Shown one piece after another: positions 31,801-42,407 of a stretch of 64,000 bases of DNA (its first letter is position 1; every line of letters starts with the position of its first letter). Position numbers and translations under genes: made by a program. Below the pieces are notes generated by a model. It searched no databases and was not told the DNA's origin. It saw nothing but the letters and a program-made list of their open reading frames with translations. The stretch covers positions 2,604,001-2,668,000 of the forward strand of contig OY101115.1 in NCBI GenBank assembly GCA_956465555.1, in the 5' to 3' direction. This DNA comes from Nitzschia sp. pyKryTriq1. Its lineage: Eukaryota > Bacillariophyta > Bacillariophyceae > Bacillariales > Bacillariaceae.

Positions 31801-32886
31801 ATGGCTGGCCGATATCCGTACAATCAGTCAGGAAAGAATTCGAATGGACCACCGGTACCGCCACCGCCACCGCCACCTCCACCCGTACAAGGACTCCTCG
31901 GAAGCGATGTTAGGGCTCCTCAAGCGTCCCCCGCCTATGGCTTCGCGTATGGATACCAGTCGGCATCACAAAGTCTTCGTTTAGCTCCTGGGCAGGCTCC
32001 ACCCCCAGCACTTCCTGTACAGTCGTTGGTTACACAGACGAGTCCTGTTGAAGCATCTGTACCAGAAAAATCAGATCAGAAGGAAATTTCCTGGTATTGT
32101 GATGCTTGCGATCTGCAGTTGGATTCAGCACAAGCATTCAAGAGTCATCGAAGAAGCCATGTCAAGTGCTCTGAGTGTTCATTTGAAGCTGCTCCTAAAA
32201 TTGTAAAGGGACACTACCAGGGATCTCATGGAAAATTCTCAGGTGCCGGGTTCAAGACCGTAACAGTCGCAATCCCTGGATGTCGAGCTCAGAGATTTCG
32301 AATATGCGTAGGCAATCGACCCGAAGATATCCAACGATGGATTGCCGAAAGAAAGAAGCGATTTCCACGTCGAGTTTCGGAGAAGAATGAAGCCAAGGAG
32401 GAAGCAGGGGAAGTAACATCGGCAGTGACAAAAACAGAGACCAAGGGGATGACTTCACTGCTTGCAGGCTACGGATCTTCAGGATCAGAAAGCGACAATG
32501 ATGACAACAATGAGGCAGAGGAGTCGAAAGCCACATTAGAAACTACCGTCTCGCCGGAGGTTGATAGAAATACTCAAAGCGACAAACCATTGCAGGATTC
32601 ATCTGGATCGGCGGTGCAAGACAAACGTGGTACCCGCCCATGTCGATACTTCTTTCGGAATGGCTCTTGTTTAAATGGCGAGTCCTGTCGATTCAGTCAT
32701 GAAGCTCCTGTGCAACGATTCCCGACGAACAGTGATGGAAAGAAAAGAAAGCGTGGAGGGCATACAACATCAGATACACTCCTGAGAAAACTTCTAACAG
32801 GAGACATGGAAAGAGAATCTGCCCTGACGATGCAACTATTGAAGTTCATAGTCGCCAAAGATTTCTTCAAAGCTCCTTCTACATGA
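31801..32886 (+). CDS. NUFIP1: NUFIP1-like snoRNP assembly factor with CCCH finger
   Basis: NUFIP1/Rsa1 scaffolds box C/D snoRNP assembly with 15.5K/Snu13 and R2TP. Single exon, 361 aa. A Pro-rich start (poly-Pro near residue 20) leads to a C2H2-type finger, CDACDLQLDS...HRRSH, at about residues 98-120, followed by CSEC...HYQGSH. The NUFIP1 signature is near residues 165-190 (GNRPEDIQRWIAERKKRFP). An acidic linker with TSLLAGYGSSGSESD is also typical. A CCCH finger at about residues 281-300 has the spacing C-x7-C-x5-C-x3-H. The C-terminal helix (TLLRKLLTGDMERESALTMQ) is conserved in some family members. Nuclear/nucleolar. Confidence 0.85.
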   Translation: MAGRYPYNQSGKNSNGPPVPPPPPPPPPVQGLLGSDVRAPQASPAYGFAYGYQSASQSLRLAPGQAPPPALPVQSLVTQTSPVEASVPEKSDQKEISWYCDACDLQLDSAQAFKSHRRSHVKCSECSFEAAPKIVKGHYQGSHGKFSGAGFKTVTVAIPGCRAQRFRICVGNRPEDIQRWIAERKKRFPRRVSEKNEAKEEAGEVTSAVTKTETKGMTSLLAGYGSSGSESDNDDNNEAEESKATLETTVSPEVDRNTQSDKPLQDSSGSAVQDKRGTRPCRYFFRNGSCLNGESCRFSHEAPVQRFPTNSDGKKRKRGGHTTSDTLLRKLLTGDMERESALTMQLLKFIVAKDFFKAPST

Positions 32887-33819
32887 GTCTATTTTGGGTG
32901 AACGAGGAATGCCAAGCTTTTCTGTTGGTGCAAGAACCTCGCTTTCTCGTTCGTATGGAAGGTTCGAATAGGAATTCTCTAGCTTGAAAACGGGTACTCG
33001 TACTGTTCCACGATTGATTGTAAGCGTCTGTAAATTTCAAATTGCTTTTGCACACACCCGCTTTTACCGTGGATGTAGGCTGGTGGGAGGAAGCTAATCA
33101 ATACCAATCGTCAAAACCCTTGTCGTATAACCTTGTTAAGGCTCTCAAAATGACGCAATCTCCGCCAGAACAAGGAAGTGGTGAGCGAAGGCCTATCCGA
33201 ATAGCAAGTGACGTAGAGGAATGCTAGTACCACATCAACAGATACACGATGTCGAGATACGAGCGGAGTAAAGTATTCGTACCAGTACCGGTAGATAGAC
33301 AGGATAGTACTCATAGTCTACTTTCTACTAGAGAGTATTAGCTGACAGATGGCTGCAGTACTGGACCCGTACGAGTACCGGTAGTGTACTTCGTAGACTT
33401 TGTACGTACCATACCTGTAAATAGAATGAAGAATACCAGTACTGTAGATCTGATGATGATTCTCGCATTGATTAATCCGACCATTTCCTCATGGCTGACG
33501 TGGGGGACGTGGAAGTGGCGATGTAGCAGGGCGAAACCCGCACTCTCACCTCGGCGTAATCCTTGGTGTGCGTGTTTTCGCTATTACAAGTACATACAGT
33601 TTGGTTCGCTTTTCGCTGATATATGTACCAGTATTTCGAGGACAACACTAACAGCAAACAGCACAACGCATACCGTACCTGTACAGGACCACTTTTGGAG
33701 GTCACAAGAATCCGATCGCTATAGTGTAACGTAAAGATCCATCCTTCCTTGTTAGAAGAAGCGAAGACTGGAAGCAAACTCTCCGTACTCACCCTAATCG
33801 AGAAGATTCGTGTTTCAAA
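32887..33819. promoter_or_regulatory. Intergenic region with GTAC and CTAGAG palindromes
   Basis: About 930 bp. GTAC-centred palindromes are spread over 33270-33450 and again at 33590-33690; a short CTTTCTACTAGAGAGTA patch lies at 33320-33340. No ORF with a recognisable family. The last part should hold the promoter of the small PH-like gene. Confidence 0.45.
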
Positions 33820-34716
33820 ATGGCTGATACATCCGCTCGTGGTGCAAAATCGGTCGAATTCTCTGTCGCCGACGTCTCCGACGGGGGCAGTGGTGCTCCA
33901 AGACCGTCCATGACTAAGAAAAATAGCAAACGTCGAAGCAGTTTGTTGAAGCAGCTAAGTCAAAGCTTCAGAAGGTGAGCTTGCCGCGATTTCGGAGGAA
34001 TGAATGACTTCACTTCGTGGCAAAACCTAACACGTTTTGTGTCAAAGGTCTGGAGGAGAACGAGGAGCTGATGTAGAGACTCTGCGAGGGACACACGGAC
34101 CAGAGTTTGAAGCAGAGGCCATCATCAATCGTGCAGGTGATACTGGAATTGGCTGTGGTTGCTTCGGTGGCAAGGACATGAAGAAACAGCGTTTAGTCTT
34201 GATCAAGGGACCATTCATTTTCGTCTTTACTAACGAGTCCGACAAAGCGCCGAAGTATGCCATTAGTCTTGCCCATTTGAAAGCGAAGTCGCAAGGGACT
34301 TCCGGAGGAATGTATGTTGTTATGCTTGAAACGAGTTTGGGAGACGCGGAATACGAAGTTTCGTTCAAGACGGAAGGTATTGCAAAGGAATTTCTGGACG
34401 TCGTTAAGAGGCAAGCAGCGGTGGGCGAAGCTGAGGAAGTCAGAAAGGTATGTCTACTCATATTTACTGTTGTGGTCGATAGAAATATGATATGAGACTA
34501 ATCCAACATCCTCGATTGTTTCTGTTTTGAAATTTTCCCTTAATTCAGCGTCTTGGTCATGAGAATTTGTTGACCAAACGATCTTCAGTTAGATATGCTG
34601 AAAAAGTGGCACTGAAGAAGGTAGAAGATCAGCCTGCGAAGCAAGAGCGCCTAACTGCTGAAGAAATGGCAAGAGTCACTGGGAACCCTGCGCTCGACCC
34701 TGCGCTGGCCTTGTAG
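33820..34716 (+). CDS. Small PH-like domain protein
   Basis: Three exons, 33820-33974, 34048-34447 and 34549-34716, all GT-AG and in frame; 240 aa. N-terminal basic/Ser-rich segment (KKNSKRRSSLLKQLSQSF). Residues ~80-180 look like a pleckstrin-homology fold: KKQRLVLIKGPFIFVF, then KYAISLAHLKAK and YVVMLETSLGDAEYEVSFKT, ending in an amphipathic helix IAKEFLDVVKRQAA. This is a fold-level impression from strand pattern and terminal helix, not a firm match. The C-terminus is charged and helical. It could act at membranes or as an adaptor. GCGCFGG before the domain is a Cys-rich spot of unknown meaning. Confidence 0.65.
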
Positions 34717-35409
34717 GCGCCATCACCGTCTTGAACGTACTGTAGGAGCATGTTGAGCTGTCAGAGTTAGTGCTGTCTGGTTTTCGTTTGCATTCTGAAT
34801 CGGTAACGATTTCTAGGCTGGTCACCAGCTATTTCTAATAATATCCACGATGTTAAACGTATGTACCTGATCTCTTCTTCTGCCGGCAGATGAGACGAGA
34901 TTGATGCAGAACCTCTAGAACCCGTTCCGCCTGAAAGACTCCATCTGGAAGTGGCAACGAACGTACTTCCCGTCTGCCTTCGTATTGTACGCATAGGCAG
35001 CCACATAGGCAGGGGTTTGAAAGTTTTGAGCATTCTTTCCCATCGGCTTTGAACTTTGAATGCGTCCGACGTCGTGCTTCTGCATCCTGATGATCGGCTA
35101 TCCGTCGACCAATGCGACTTCATGTCTGCCGACAACGCACAAATCATCATCAACAACACTACAGCAGCACCCCAGGCTGATCCCTTTGTGTCTGCAAGGA
35201 TCGATTCAACCTTGCTGCATTTTTATAACTGATTCAATCTTTCTGCCTTGCTTCTATCTATGTGCACAAGAAACACCTGTACTTTTAGTAGATAGCACGG
35301 AAATTCATAACCATGCCGTGTGAGGCCTATATTTGTAGCCGTTTTAGAATCATCGTTTGCCGTTGGGTACTTGCACAGTGGGTCATTTTGCCTGGTGCTG
35401 CCTCAGGCC
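34717..35409. other. Convergent intergenic region, nothing recognised
   Basis: About 690 bp between the 3' ends of two convergent genes. I see no RNA gene, repeat or plausible coding sequence; presumably two 3' UTRs and spacer. Confidence 0.4.
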
Positions 35410-37227
35410 TCAGGTTACCACATTGTCCAAGAAGAAGAATGGCTTGAAAAGAGGCGGACGTTCAATTTCTTCTTTTGACGACTTCTCGGTGTCATCTGAA
35501 TCTTTGCTCTCTTGTGAAGAACTGGGTTCCTGGACTGGATCAGACTCTTCAACAGCCATTCCTTCGGGAACATCTTCTTTGATTTCCACTTCGTCAATGG
35601 GTCCTTTTTCCTCTTCAACGGGCGGATTCTCCAATACAATGGTGCCACTTCTTCTGTTTTCATCTTCCTCGTCATCAGTGGCTCGCTTTACTGTCAAAAG
35701 GCGCGGAATATACCCAAAATTGACAATGAACGCCCCGACAGCTTGAATGCTTTTCTTGGTGAGTGCGTCTATTGATTCGTATCTTGACTTGATTGCGATC
35801 AGACCTGTCCGTAGAATTCCATATTGTATCACAACGATTCTCATCGCAGTGATGTAGAAAAGTCCGGCCGCAATGGCGCGTCCGAGTAAAAGTCTTCCTT
35901 CCGGCGAGACCAAAGTGTTTACGCCGAATGGTAGGTTCAGTGCCCGAAGAAAACTTTCCGTGATGGACATGCTTTGATCGCCCCCACCGATGGTACTACC
36001 GGTAGTGCGAGACTTGATAGTCGGGACTTGCTTCCGAACCGAGATCTCCAGTTTCTCTTCGACGAACCGAGTCAAAACCCAAGCAAATTGTTCCGGTTTG
36101 AGACGATGTGGGGCCGACCCCCCGCCAAGTATGACGCATCGATCACCAGAGTTGTCGGCTCCTAGTGCTTTGTGAGCACTCGCACCAGACACGACTGTCG
36201 GGGAGTCGCCATCCCATACGATCAAGAATGGGCAATCCAGTACCCTTTTAAGAAAGGTATCAAGCTCTCCGACCCCAGATGCAGCGGCGACTTGATTGGA
36301 ACCGGCAAGATCACCAGCCAAAACCAAGCCAACCACTTGATCTGGAGAAAGCATCATTGCAGTTTCCATGGCAAGTATTGACTCAGCATCACAGCCAACA
36401 ATGATAACCTTCTTCCATTTCAACGCCTCCATAACTTCTAGTACCAGATTTGGGGAATCCTCGTTCCTTTGTTGTCGACCCCGTGCGTCGCCTTTTTCCA
36501 ACCGTTCGCATGCAATAGTGTTGAATCCTCTGGATGCCAAGACTTGACCCACGGCCTTCCAATGATCCACATTCGGTCCCAAAAGAATGAAATGCACTGA
36601 GTCGGAAGGATTCCCTCGGATACGCGATCGGCCGTAGTACTGATACACGACAGGGGAGTGAGATAGCTTGCGGCTAGTACCGTCCAATCTCCCTCTGTAA
36701 TCCACAAATGATTGTTGATCTGCATCGACGACAGAGTTCCTTTCACGGACTGCTCCTCTGGAGTTGGACGAAGAATCAGCATAATCATAGTCATAATCAT
36801 CACCACCCCCATCGCTCGTCTCATCAGCCGTCCGAGACCACTGCCGTGCATCACAATTCAGTATATCTCGGTACTCTAACGGTCGTTGACGATGATGGCG
36901 ACGACTAATCTTTGAAGTCGTTTGCTCCACTACCCCTTTCGCATCCGCCGTTGGTGACGATTCACTACGAGTACTGCTTTTATCCCCCGGCCACAATATT
37001 CGCCTGGACACTGTGTCATTCCACCCAAAGTCGGAGGTGGAGTCGGCGTCACCACCTCGTATCAGCAGATGCCTGTTGGGTGAGGATGATGATGGATCCA
37101 AACCGAATGATGGAAAGGTAGGAATTCCACCGACCGTGGCTTGGCACAGAGTCGATGGGAAAAGGCAGCACAGCACCAACCCCACGATACGAGTCCTGCT
37201 ACTCGTACAAGTAGCGCTAGTCTCCAT
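35410..37227 (-). CDS. Alpha/beta-hydrolase-like protein with signal peptide
   Basis: Single exon, 605 aa from the ATG at 37227; a 12-codon longer start exists at 37263. The N-terminus METSATC...TRIVGLVLCCLFPSTLCQA is a signal peptide; no clear ASAF motif follows, so secretory, ER or plastid fates are all possible. A hydrolase-like core spans about residues 215-410: SVHFILLGPNVDHWKAVGQVL, then a putative nucleophile elbow VIIVGCDAES, where Asp sits in the usual Ser position (as in epoxide hydrolases and dehalogenases), and a late His in GGSAPHRLKPEQF. Two hydrophobic stretches near residues 460-490 could be membrane-associated. The tail is acidic. Activity is uncertain: the elbow is degenerate, so a non-catalytic homologue is possible. 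Confidence 0.62.
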   Translation of the reverse strand: METSATCTSSRTRIVGLVLCCLFPSTLCQATVGGIPTFPSFGLDPSSSSPNRHLLIRGGDADSTSDFGWNDTVSRRILWPGDKSSTRSESSPTADAKGVVEQTTSKISRRHHRQRPLEYRDILNCDARQWSRTADETSDGGGDDYDYDYADSSSNSRGAVRERNSVVDADQQSFVDYRGRLDGTSRKLSHSPVVYQYYGRSRIRGNPSDSVHFILLGPNVDHWKAVGQVLASRGFNTIACERLEKGDARGRQQRNEDSPNLVLEVMEALKWKKVIIVGCDAESILAMETAMMLSPDQVVGLVLAGDLAGSNQVAAASGVGELDTFLKRVLDCPFLIVWDGDSPTVVSGASAHKALGADNSGDRCVILGGGSAPHRLKPEQFAWVLTRFVEEKLEISVRKQVPTIKSRTTGSTIGGGDQSMSITESFLRALNLPFGVNTLVSPEGRLLLGRAIAAGLFYITAMRIVVIQYGILRTGLIAIKSRYESIDALTKKSIQAVGAFIVNFGYIPRLLTVKRATDDEEDENRRSGTIVLENPPVEEEKGPIDEVEIKEDVPEGMAVEESDPVQEPSSSQESKDSDDTEKSSKEEIERPPLFKPFFFLDNVVT

Positions 37228-37958
37228 GGTACATCCAGACAGCACCAGTACTGGTGGTAGCAAATTCGCCAGAATGAATCTCCGAAAATCTTCAAAGCTA
37301 GTGGAACTCGTAGCTATAATTCCGGAAGGAATTTATTGGGAAGGGACGATTCTTCAAACTTTTGCCCTTTGTTCTACGGATACGAGTCAGAGTAGCGACT
37401 GTCAGAATCTACTAGTAGGGAACGAAAGTTTGGACTCGTCGTCAAAATAGAAGGTCCAAATCAAAGCCATCAGCCATGTGCATCAACCATCAATCAATCA
37501 AAAATCATCTCTTCGCGTTGAAGGTCTTCCCCCCGTCGGCTTTCGGTTGACTTTCTCAGTCCGTTGAGTCAGTCGATTTGACACGAAGTTTCGGTCTGTC
37601 AGTTGTGCGAAATTGAGAGAGGTCACCCGGGACTCAACCTGCCCACGTAGATTTCTACACAGTCATGGTTCCGTTAGAAGAGAAGGGTGGATCTCAACGC
37701 TCGCGCGTGCTGCCGCCGGCCGGTCCGCAAGCAAGAAAGCCGCCAAAGCTTGACCTTCGCTTGTTCCAAGCGCTTCCGCGTATTTTCTGCTCGTCATTCA
37801 TCGTCATCATCATCACGCACGATTTCCAAATGAATTTCCGAAGCAAAGGAATTATTGTTTCCCTGTACTGTAGTATTTGTCTCTCTGTACCGAGACTGTA
37901 TTCGTAGCTGTTCGACACCCTACACGGCAACTTTAAAAAACTAACAAAGAAACAAACA
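37228..37958. promoter_or_regulatory. Divergent intergenic region
   Basis: About 730 bp between divergent starts. A small ORF at 37665-37907 precedes the FAIM-like gene and may be a chance or upstream ORF. No RNA gene or GTAC island seen. Confidence 0.4.
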
Positions 37959-40541
37959 ATGGCTTCAGCCTCTCGAGCATTGACTGTGGCATCGCCTACA
38001 AGTCCGAGTACTGCGGCGAGGCCTCAGCTCTATCAGATTGATTTTACCGCCGTCGCGAGCGGGAAAAGGATTGCTAGTACGAAACGCCGAGTTCGCTGGT
38101 AAGTCGTGCAAGAAATGCTGTCTCCGCTCATATCTGTAATGGGCCTCGGGATAAGGCTCCGCTGCCAAGCTGCAGCTTTGGTTTTGCCAACGGAACGCCG
38201 TGGGAAGCCACCATCGTGGTCATTTGCCGGACATGCACGCATCGGCTCTCGTTCGGATCCATTTTTCGCTGTGCAGCAATGCTCTCGCCGCGCGCCGATA
38301 TTTCGAATTTCGACCGGCCCAAAAAAACAAAAAAATTCGTTCTCACTAACTTTGCCTTTTATTATTTTTCGTCGTCTTGAAGGAGATTTGGTTTTGCCAA
38401 TCCCGAAGCTCTCGCCAACGGTGAAACTGGTACAGCGTGCCGTGGCGAGGAACATGATGTTACGATTGTTTGGAGTATCACTTCGGGAAAGCGTTTGGTG
38501 TTGGCTGACGGGCAGGAGGTCCACTACTCGGGCAGTCGCAGCAATGTGTTCGAGTTTAGTTGGACCATGAAGGGAAACCACGTGTTGAAGATTGTCGCGC
38601 ATGCTTCTCCTCCAATCCAGGTTAACCCGGGGTTCCGCCAGTATGACTTTTTTGTGGACGGGCAAAGCTTCTTCCTTTTTCCGAAGGTGTTTCGCCTTGG
38701 TCTGGCTCCCAATGATCCTCGTGCCAGTGGGTCTCCGCGTTCACCGCCTTCCCTCGCCGATCGCAGCCGACCTTACAACGGAGCTACCAGCATTCGTAGC
38801 AATGGCTCTGCTGCTAATATTGCAGCGATCGAAGCACCTCACAACCCCGACGAAGAAGAGGCATATTTGCAGGAAGCGATTAAGAATTCATTGCAGGAAC
38901 AGGCGCATGGTGGTCCTCCCTCTGGTGCTAGCGTTTATTCGCAGCCGCCCCCTGGAGGAGATTTGCTCGACTTTGGAGCTCCACCTGCACCGTAAGTTGT
39001 TGATGGCGTTTCAGTTGCCATTTTTGTGGTCATCATTGTTCTAACTTTTCAATCGCATTTTCTGTTGCAATACAGCGGTCCCGGTGCTATGACTCCGTAT
39101 GTGGCCGCTCCTAGCAACGATTTCTTCGGAGCACCTCCTTCCCATTCCCAGACATCTTATGCGTAAGACCTATTTTTTGTGAAGTTTACATTTTGTCACT
39201 GTAACCTTCCAAACTCACTTTTGTTTTTGTCATTCAGTTCCTTGCCACCATCCACTTCTGTGCAGTCTCAGCAATCTGCAGATCCATGGGGTGCGCCTTC
39301 CGGGTATGGGGCTCCACCACCAGCAGCTGCCGCGATGCCATGGGGTGAGCCTGCGCCGGCTCCCACCGGTTTTGATTATGGTGCTCCAGCACCTGCACCT
39401 TCCGCGTATGGAGCTCCTCCCCAAGATCCATTTGGGGCTCCTGCTCCTCCTCAACAACAACAAGCTTTGCAGGCTGCTCCCCCCCTGGCCCCGTATGGCG
39501 CTCCACCCCCACAGGCTGCCCCCTCGCCAAACCCTTATGGCGCCCCGCCTCCACAGGCCGCCCCTTCCCCGACCCCCTATGGCGCCCCGCCTCAGATGCA
39601 ACAACAGCAAGCAGCCTACGAACAGCAGCCAGCGTACGGCCAACAACCAATGTACGGACAGCCCCCAGCTCAGGAACAATCGAATCCATTTGGCACGCCT
39701 GCTCAAAAAACTGTATCCGCTGGTTTCGATTACACTCCCGCTTCTAGTATTGGATTTGCATCGCCACTTGGTCAGAATGCTCCGGAACCAGCCCCCTCTG
39801 ACTCATTCTCTCATCAGTCTTCGGACCCTGCTCTAGCGTCGATGAACGTACTCAGTGGTCAAACACCAAGTCTTGTTTCATCGGAACCACAATTAAATGG
39901 CACGGGAGGAGGAGGATCCATGGCAGATCAAGCATACGCCAAATTGGTGAACATGGACGCGTTTGATTTAGTGAAAGACAAGTCCGAACAAAAGAATCCA
40001 TTTGAGTTCACCAGTAGTAGCACTAACACCGCCTCACTCGCCGATATGAAGAAAAGCAGCAGTGTAAGTTTTCCGTTTTGGGGGTTGTCCCGATAACAAA
40101 CCACAGAATTACAATCCTGACATTTTGCGTTGAATCGTTCCCCCGCAGAATCAACCAAAGAAGCCTGTCATGAATAACGTAGCTCCCGCCCCTGGAGCAA
40201 TGGTACTCACGAGCAATCAGCAAGGAAACTTTGGCGGATACGGAAGTCAAATGGGTATGGGTCAGCAAACGATGGGCCAACAACCCATGTCGGGATATGG
40301 TCAACCCCCTATGCAACAACAATACGGGCAGCAGCAGCAGCAGCAGCAATTTGGACAGCCCCCCATGCAACAGCAACAGCCATTTGGACAACAACCTCAG
40401 TATGGACAGCCACCAATGCAGCAGCAGCCACAACAATTTGGGCAGCAACCTCCGATGCAACAGCAGTATGGACAACCTCAATATGGACAGCAACAACCAA
40501 TGCAACAACAATACGGTCAGCAACCCTGGGGTGGAATGTAA
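37959..40541 (+). CDS. FAIM-like/UIM/DPF-NPF protein, putative endocytic adaptor
   Basis: Five exons, 37959-38098, 38383-38991, 39076-39162, 39238-40063 and 40149-40541, join in frame to 684 aa. Residues ~47-150 form a beta-rich domain (HDVTIVWSITSGKRLVLADG, VFEFSWTMKGNHVLKI, YDFFVDGQSFFLFPKVF) that resembles the FAIM fold. A ubiquitin-interacting motif follows near residues 202-220 (EEEAYLQEAIKNSLQEQ). Beyond it are short linear motifs used by clathrin adaptors: DLLDFG (~239), DFFGAP (~264), DPFGAP (~341), and NPF at ~425 and ~530 for EH domains. The rest is Pro/Ala/Gln-rich, with YGAPPPQAAPSP tandem repeats and a YGQPPMQQQ-type tail. The motif set looks like epsin/Eps15-type cargo adaptors, but no ENTH domain is present. 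The role is inference. Confidence 0.7.
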
Positions 40542-40759
40542 GGCGTGAAACTATACTCTAGATCGACACAACACGCGTGCGCGCACGCGAGGAAATGTTC
40601 ACTGCTTGCGGCGGGGTCGAGACGAGAAGCATGTTTGCAGGTTGCGTTCTTCCGGTTATACCGCTGGTGTTGTGGTCGTGTGGCGTGGTTACTTTTCCTC
40701 TTTTAAAAAAGTTAAGACTACTGTTAGTGTGGAAAAATGCTGATGACCTTTTTTTCTCG

Positions 40760-42208
40760 TTAGCTAGTAGGAGTAGTTGAAGAAGATTCTTCTCTCTCCC
40801 TGAGACCGTGAAGCAGGATTCCACAAGCGATGGGAACGCTCAGCGAGTCAACGCCTTCTTCCATATCGATCCGAATTCGTTGGGTGCACGAGTCCGCAAC
40901 CTTCTTTGAAATCCCTTGACTTTCATTCCCCATTACACAACACCATGATGTTGGCACCCTCCCATGCGATATGCTGCACAGCAAAAAGTCTGTGTCTATC
41001 ACTGCAGCAAAAGATTTCAATGTTGGAAACCGAGATGCCCATCTGGTGAAAGTAGCAGCAAGATCATTGACACGCACCACTGGTACTCGAAAGATGTGAC
41101 CCATCGAAACACGAATCGAGCGTCGATACCAGGCTTCACAGGTGTCCTTCGATATGACTATGGCATCGATACCAAAAGCCGAGGCACAACGAACCATGGA
41201 GCCTAGATTTGCAGTATCACATATTCCATCTAGCGCCAAAAGTCGTAGCTTCTTGGAACCTTCCCGAGACATGCGACTCTCGACGAAATTTTCCAACCAT
41301 GCCTCGTTGCAGTCTTGTGGTATCACACCACACGCCATAGCTCCTCGAGAGACTTGGAAGCCTGCTACTTCACTGAGAGCTGATTCCGATCCAACTAGAA
41401 CACGGAATCCGGGGCCTTTCGCATCCTCTGCGTTCTTTTCTCGTTTCTTCTGATAAACACTTTCGACGTCCACTAGTAGATTGACGGGGTCATCAAACAG
41501 GAGGCTGGGCTTGACAAAAATGCTTTTCAGTTCAATCGGTTTCAAGCCATCTGTCCTGTCTTGCGTCAACTGCTGAATCAGCAATCTTATCGTCTCGGTG
41601 CCCTCCGCTATAAACAATCGTTCTTCAGAACTCTGCGTTTCAGCCACATCTTTCGGTAGCTTGCTTGTGTCTTGGATATCGACATAGGGTGTCAATAGCT
41701 CTTCTAACTCGGATAATGCTGATGATTGGGTTCTCGTTCGGCTCTGAATTGCAGTAGCGTCTTCTTCTGTGACCAGAGATGCAAATTGCGCGTTTTCTTT
41801 TATCCACCGAGCCCGGGATTCCTCCCTATCCTGTTTATCTCTCGTCCGAGCCTGCTTGGCTTCCCACTTGCGTCGTTTGTCTTCCCGCATCTTTCTTCCG
41901 TCTGCGAGGTGTCTCTTTTCACCAGGTTTGCCCGACGAATCAGCATCATCACTTTTGGTGATGGACGTGTCCATCGTTCTGGACTGAACGGTCCGATGAG
42001 TGGACGCAGCACGACGTGATTCTTGTTTGTTCTGTCTAGTCCTTTCCCCCTCTCTAGGCCATGATCGCTTTGTACTCCCAATCAACGGCAACAATATGGG
42101 CAGGAGCAACTTCAAACTGAACAATTGGACAATGGAGACTGGTGAAACTGGCGAGAGAGTTTTGCCATTGTCTTTGATCATGTTGTGTCTTCCAGCTGTC
42201 ATCAACAA
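40760..42208 (-). CDS. SpoU (TrmH) family RNA 2'-O-methyltransferase
   Basis: Transfers methyl from SAM to ribose of tRNA or rRNA. Single exon, 482 codons from 42208; alternative ATGs at 42181 and 41974 (MDTSITKSD). The SPOUT knot signatures are clear near the C-terminus: motif 1 DGICDTANLGSMVRCASAFG, motif 2 VMGNESQGIS, motif 3 DSLSVPIACGILLHGL. Before it is a substrate-binding-like N-domain (ERLFIAEGTETIRLLIQQL) and a very basic helix (KMREDKRRKWEAKQ). The longest start adds a hydrophobic stretch (LFSLKLLLPILLPLIG) that could be a leader to an organelle. Architecture resembles TrmH/MRM3-type enzymes; the exact target site is unknown. Confidence 0.85.
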   Translation of the reverse strand: MLMTAGRHNMIKDNGKTLSPVSPVSIVQLFSLKLLLPILLPLIGSTKRSWPREGERTRQNKQESRRAASTHRTVQSRTMDTSITKSDDADSSGKPGEKRHLADGRKMREDKRRKWEAKQARTRDKQDREESRARWIKENAQFASLVTEEDATAIQSRTRTQSSALSELEELLTPYVDIQDTSKLPKDVAETQSSEERLFIAEGTETIRLLIQQLTQDRTDGLKPIELKSIFVKPSLLFDDPVNLLVDVESVYQKKREKNAEDAKGPGFRVLVGSESALSEVAGFQVSRGAMACGVIPQDCNEAWLENFVESRMSREGSKKLRLLALDGICDTANLGSMVRCASAFGIDAIVISKDTCEAWYRRSIRVSMGHIFRVPVVRVNDLAATFTRWASRFPTLKSFAAVIDTDFLLCSISHGRVPTSWCCVMGNESQGISKKVADSCTQRIRIDMEEGVDSLSVPIACGILLHGLREREESSSTTPTS

Positions 42209-42407
42209 AATTGAAAATCAGGAGCCAGACGACTGGGTCCTTCCTGGTTCCTGGGGTCGCGCTCGACAACACCGAATTGACTTATCGGATTCAAGTTGCC
42301 TGTGCAACTCAGCTCCTCTCTATTCTATCGATATCTTCTCCGAGAGACAGCTATACTAGCTCGAGTAAACACTCATACATAATCATAATCATGATAAATA
42401 CTTAGAC

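Noticed and set aside
32950-32975. GGTTCGAAT similar to a tRNA B box
   Set aside because: The box lacks the conserved CC and no cloverleaf forms.
34767-35159. 130-codon minus-strand ORF in a convergent spacer
   Set aside because: No domain, biased composition; probably chance.
37665-37907. 80-codon ORF before the FAIM-like gene
   Set aside because: No recognisable domain, within the presumed 5' leader; at most an upstream ORF.
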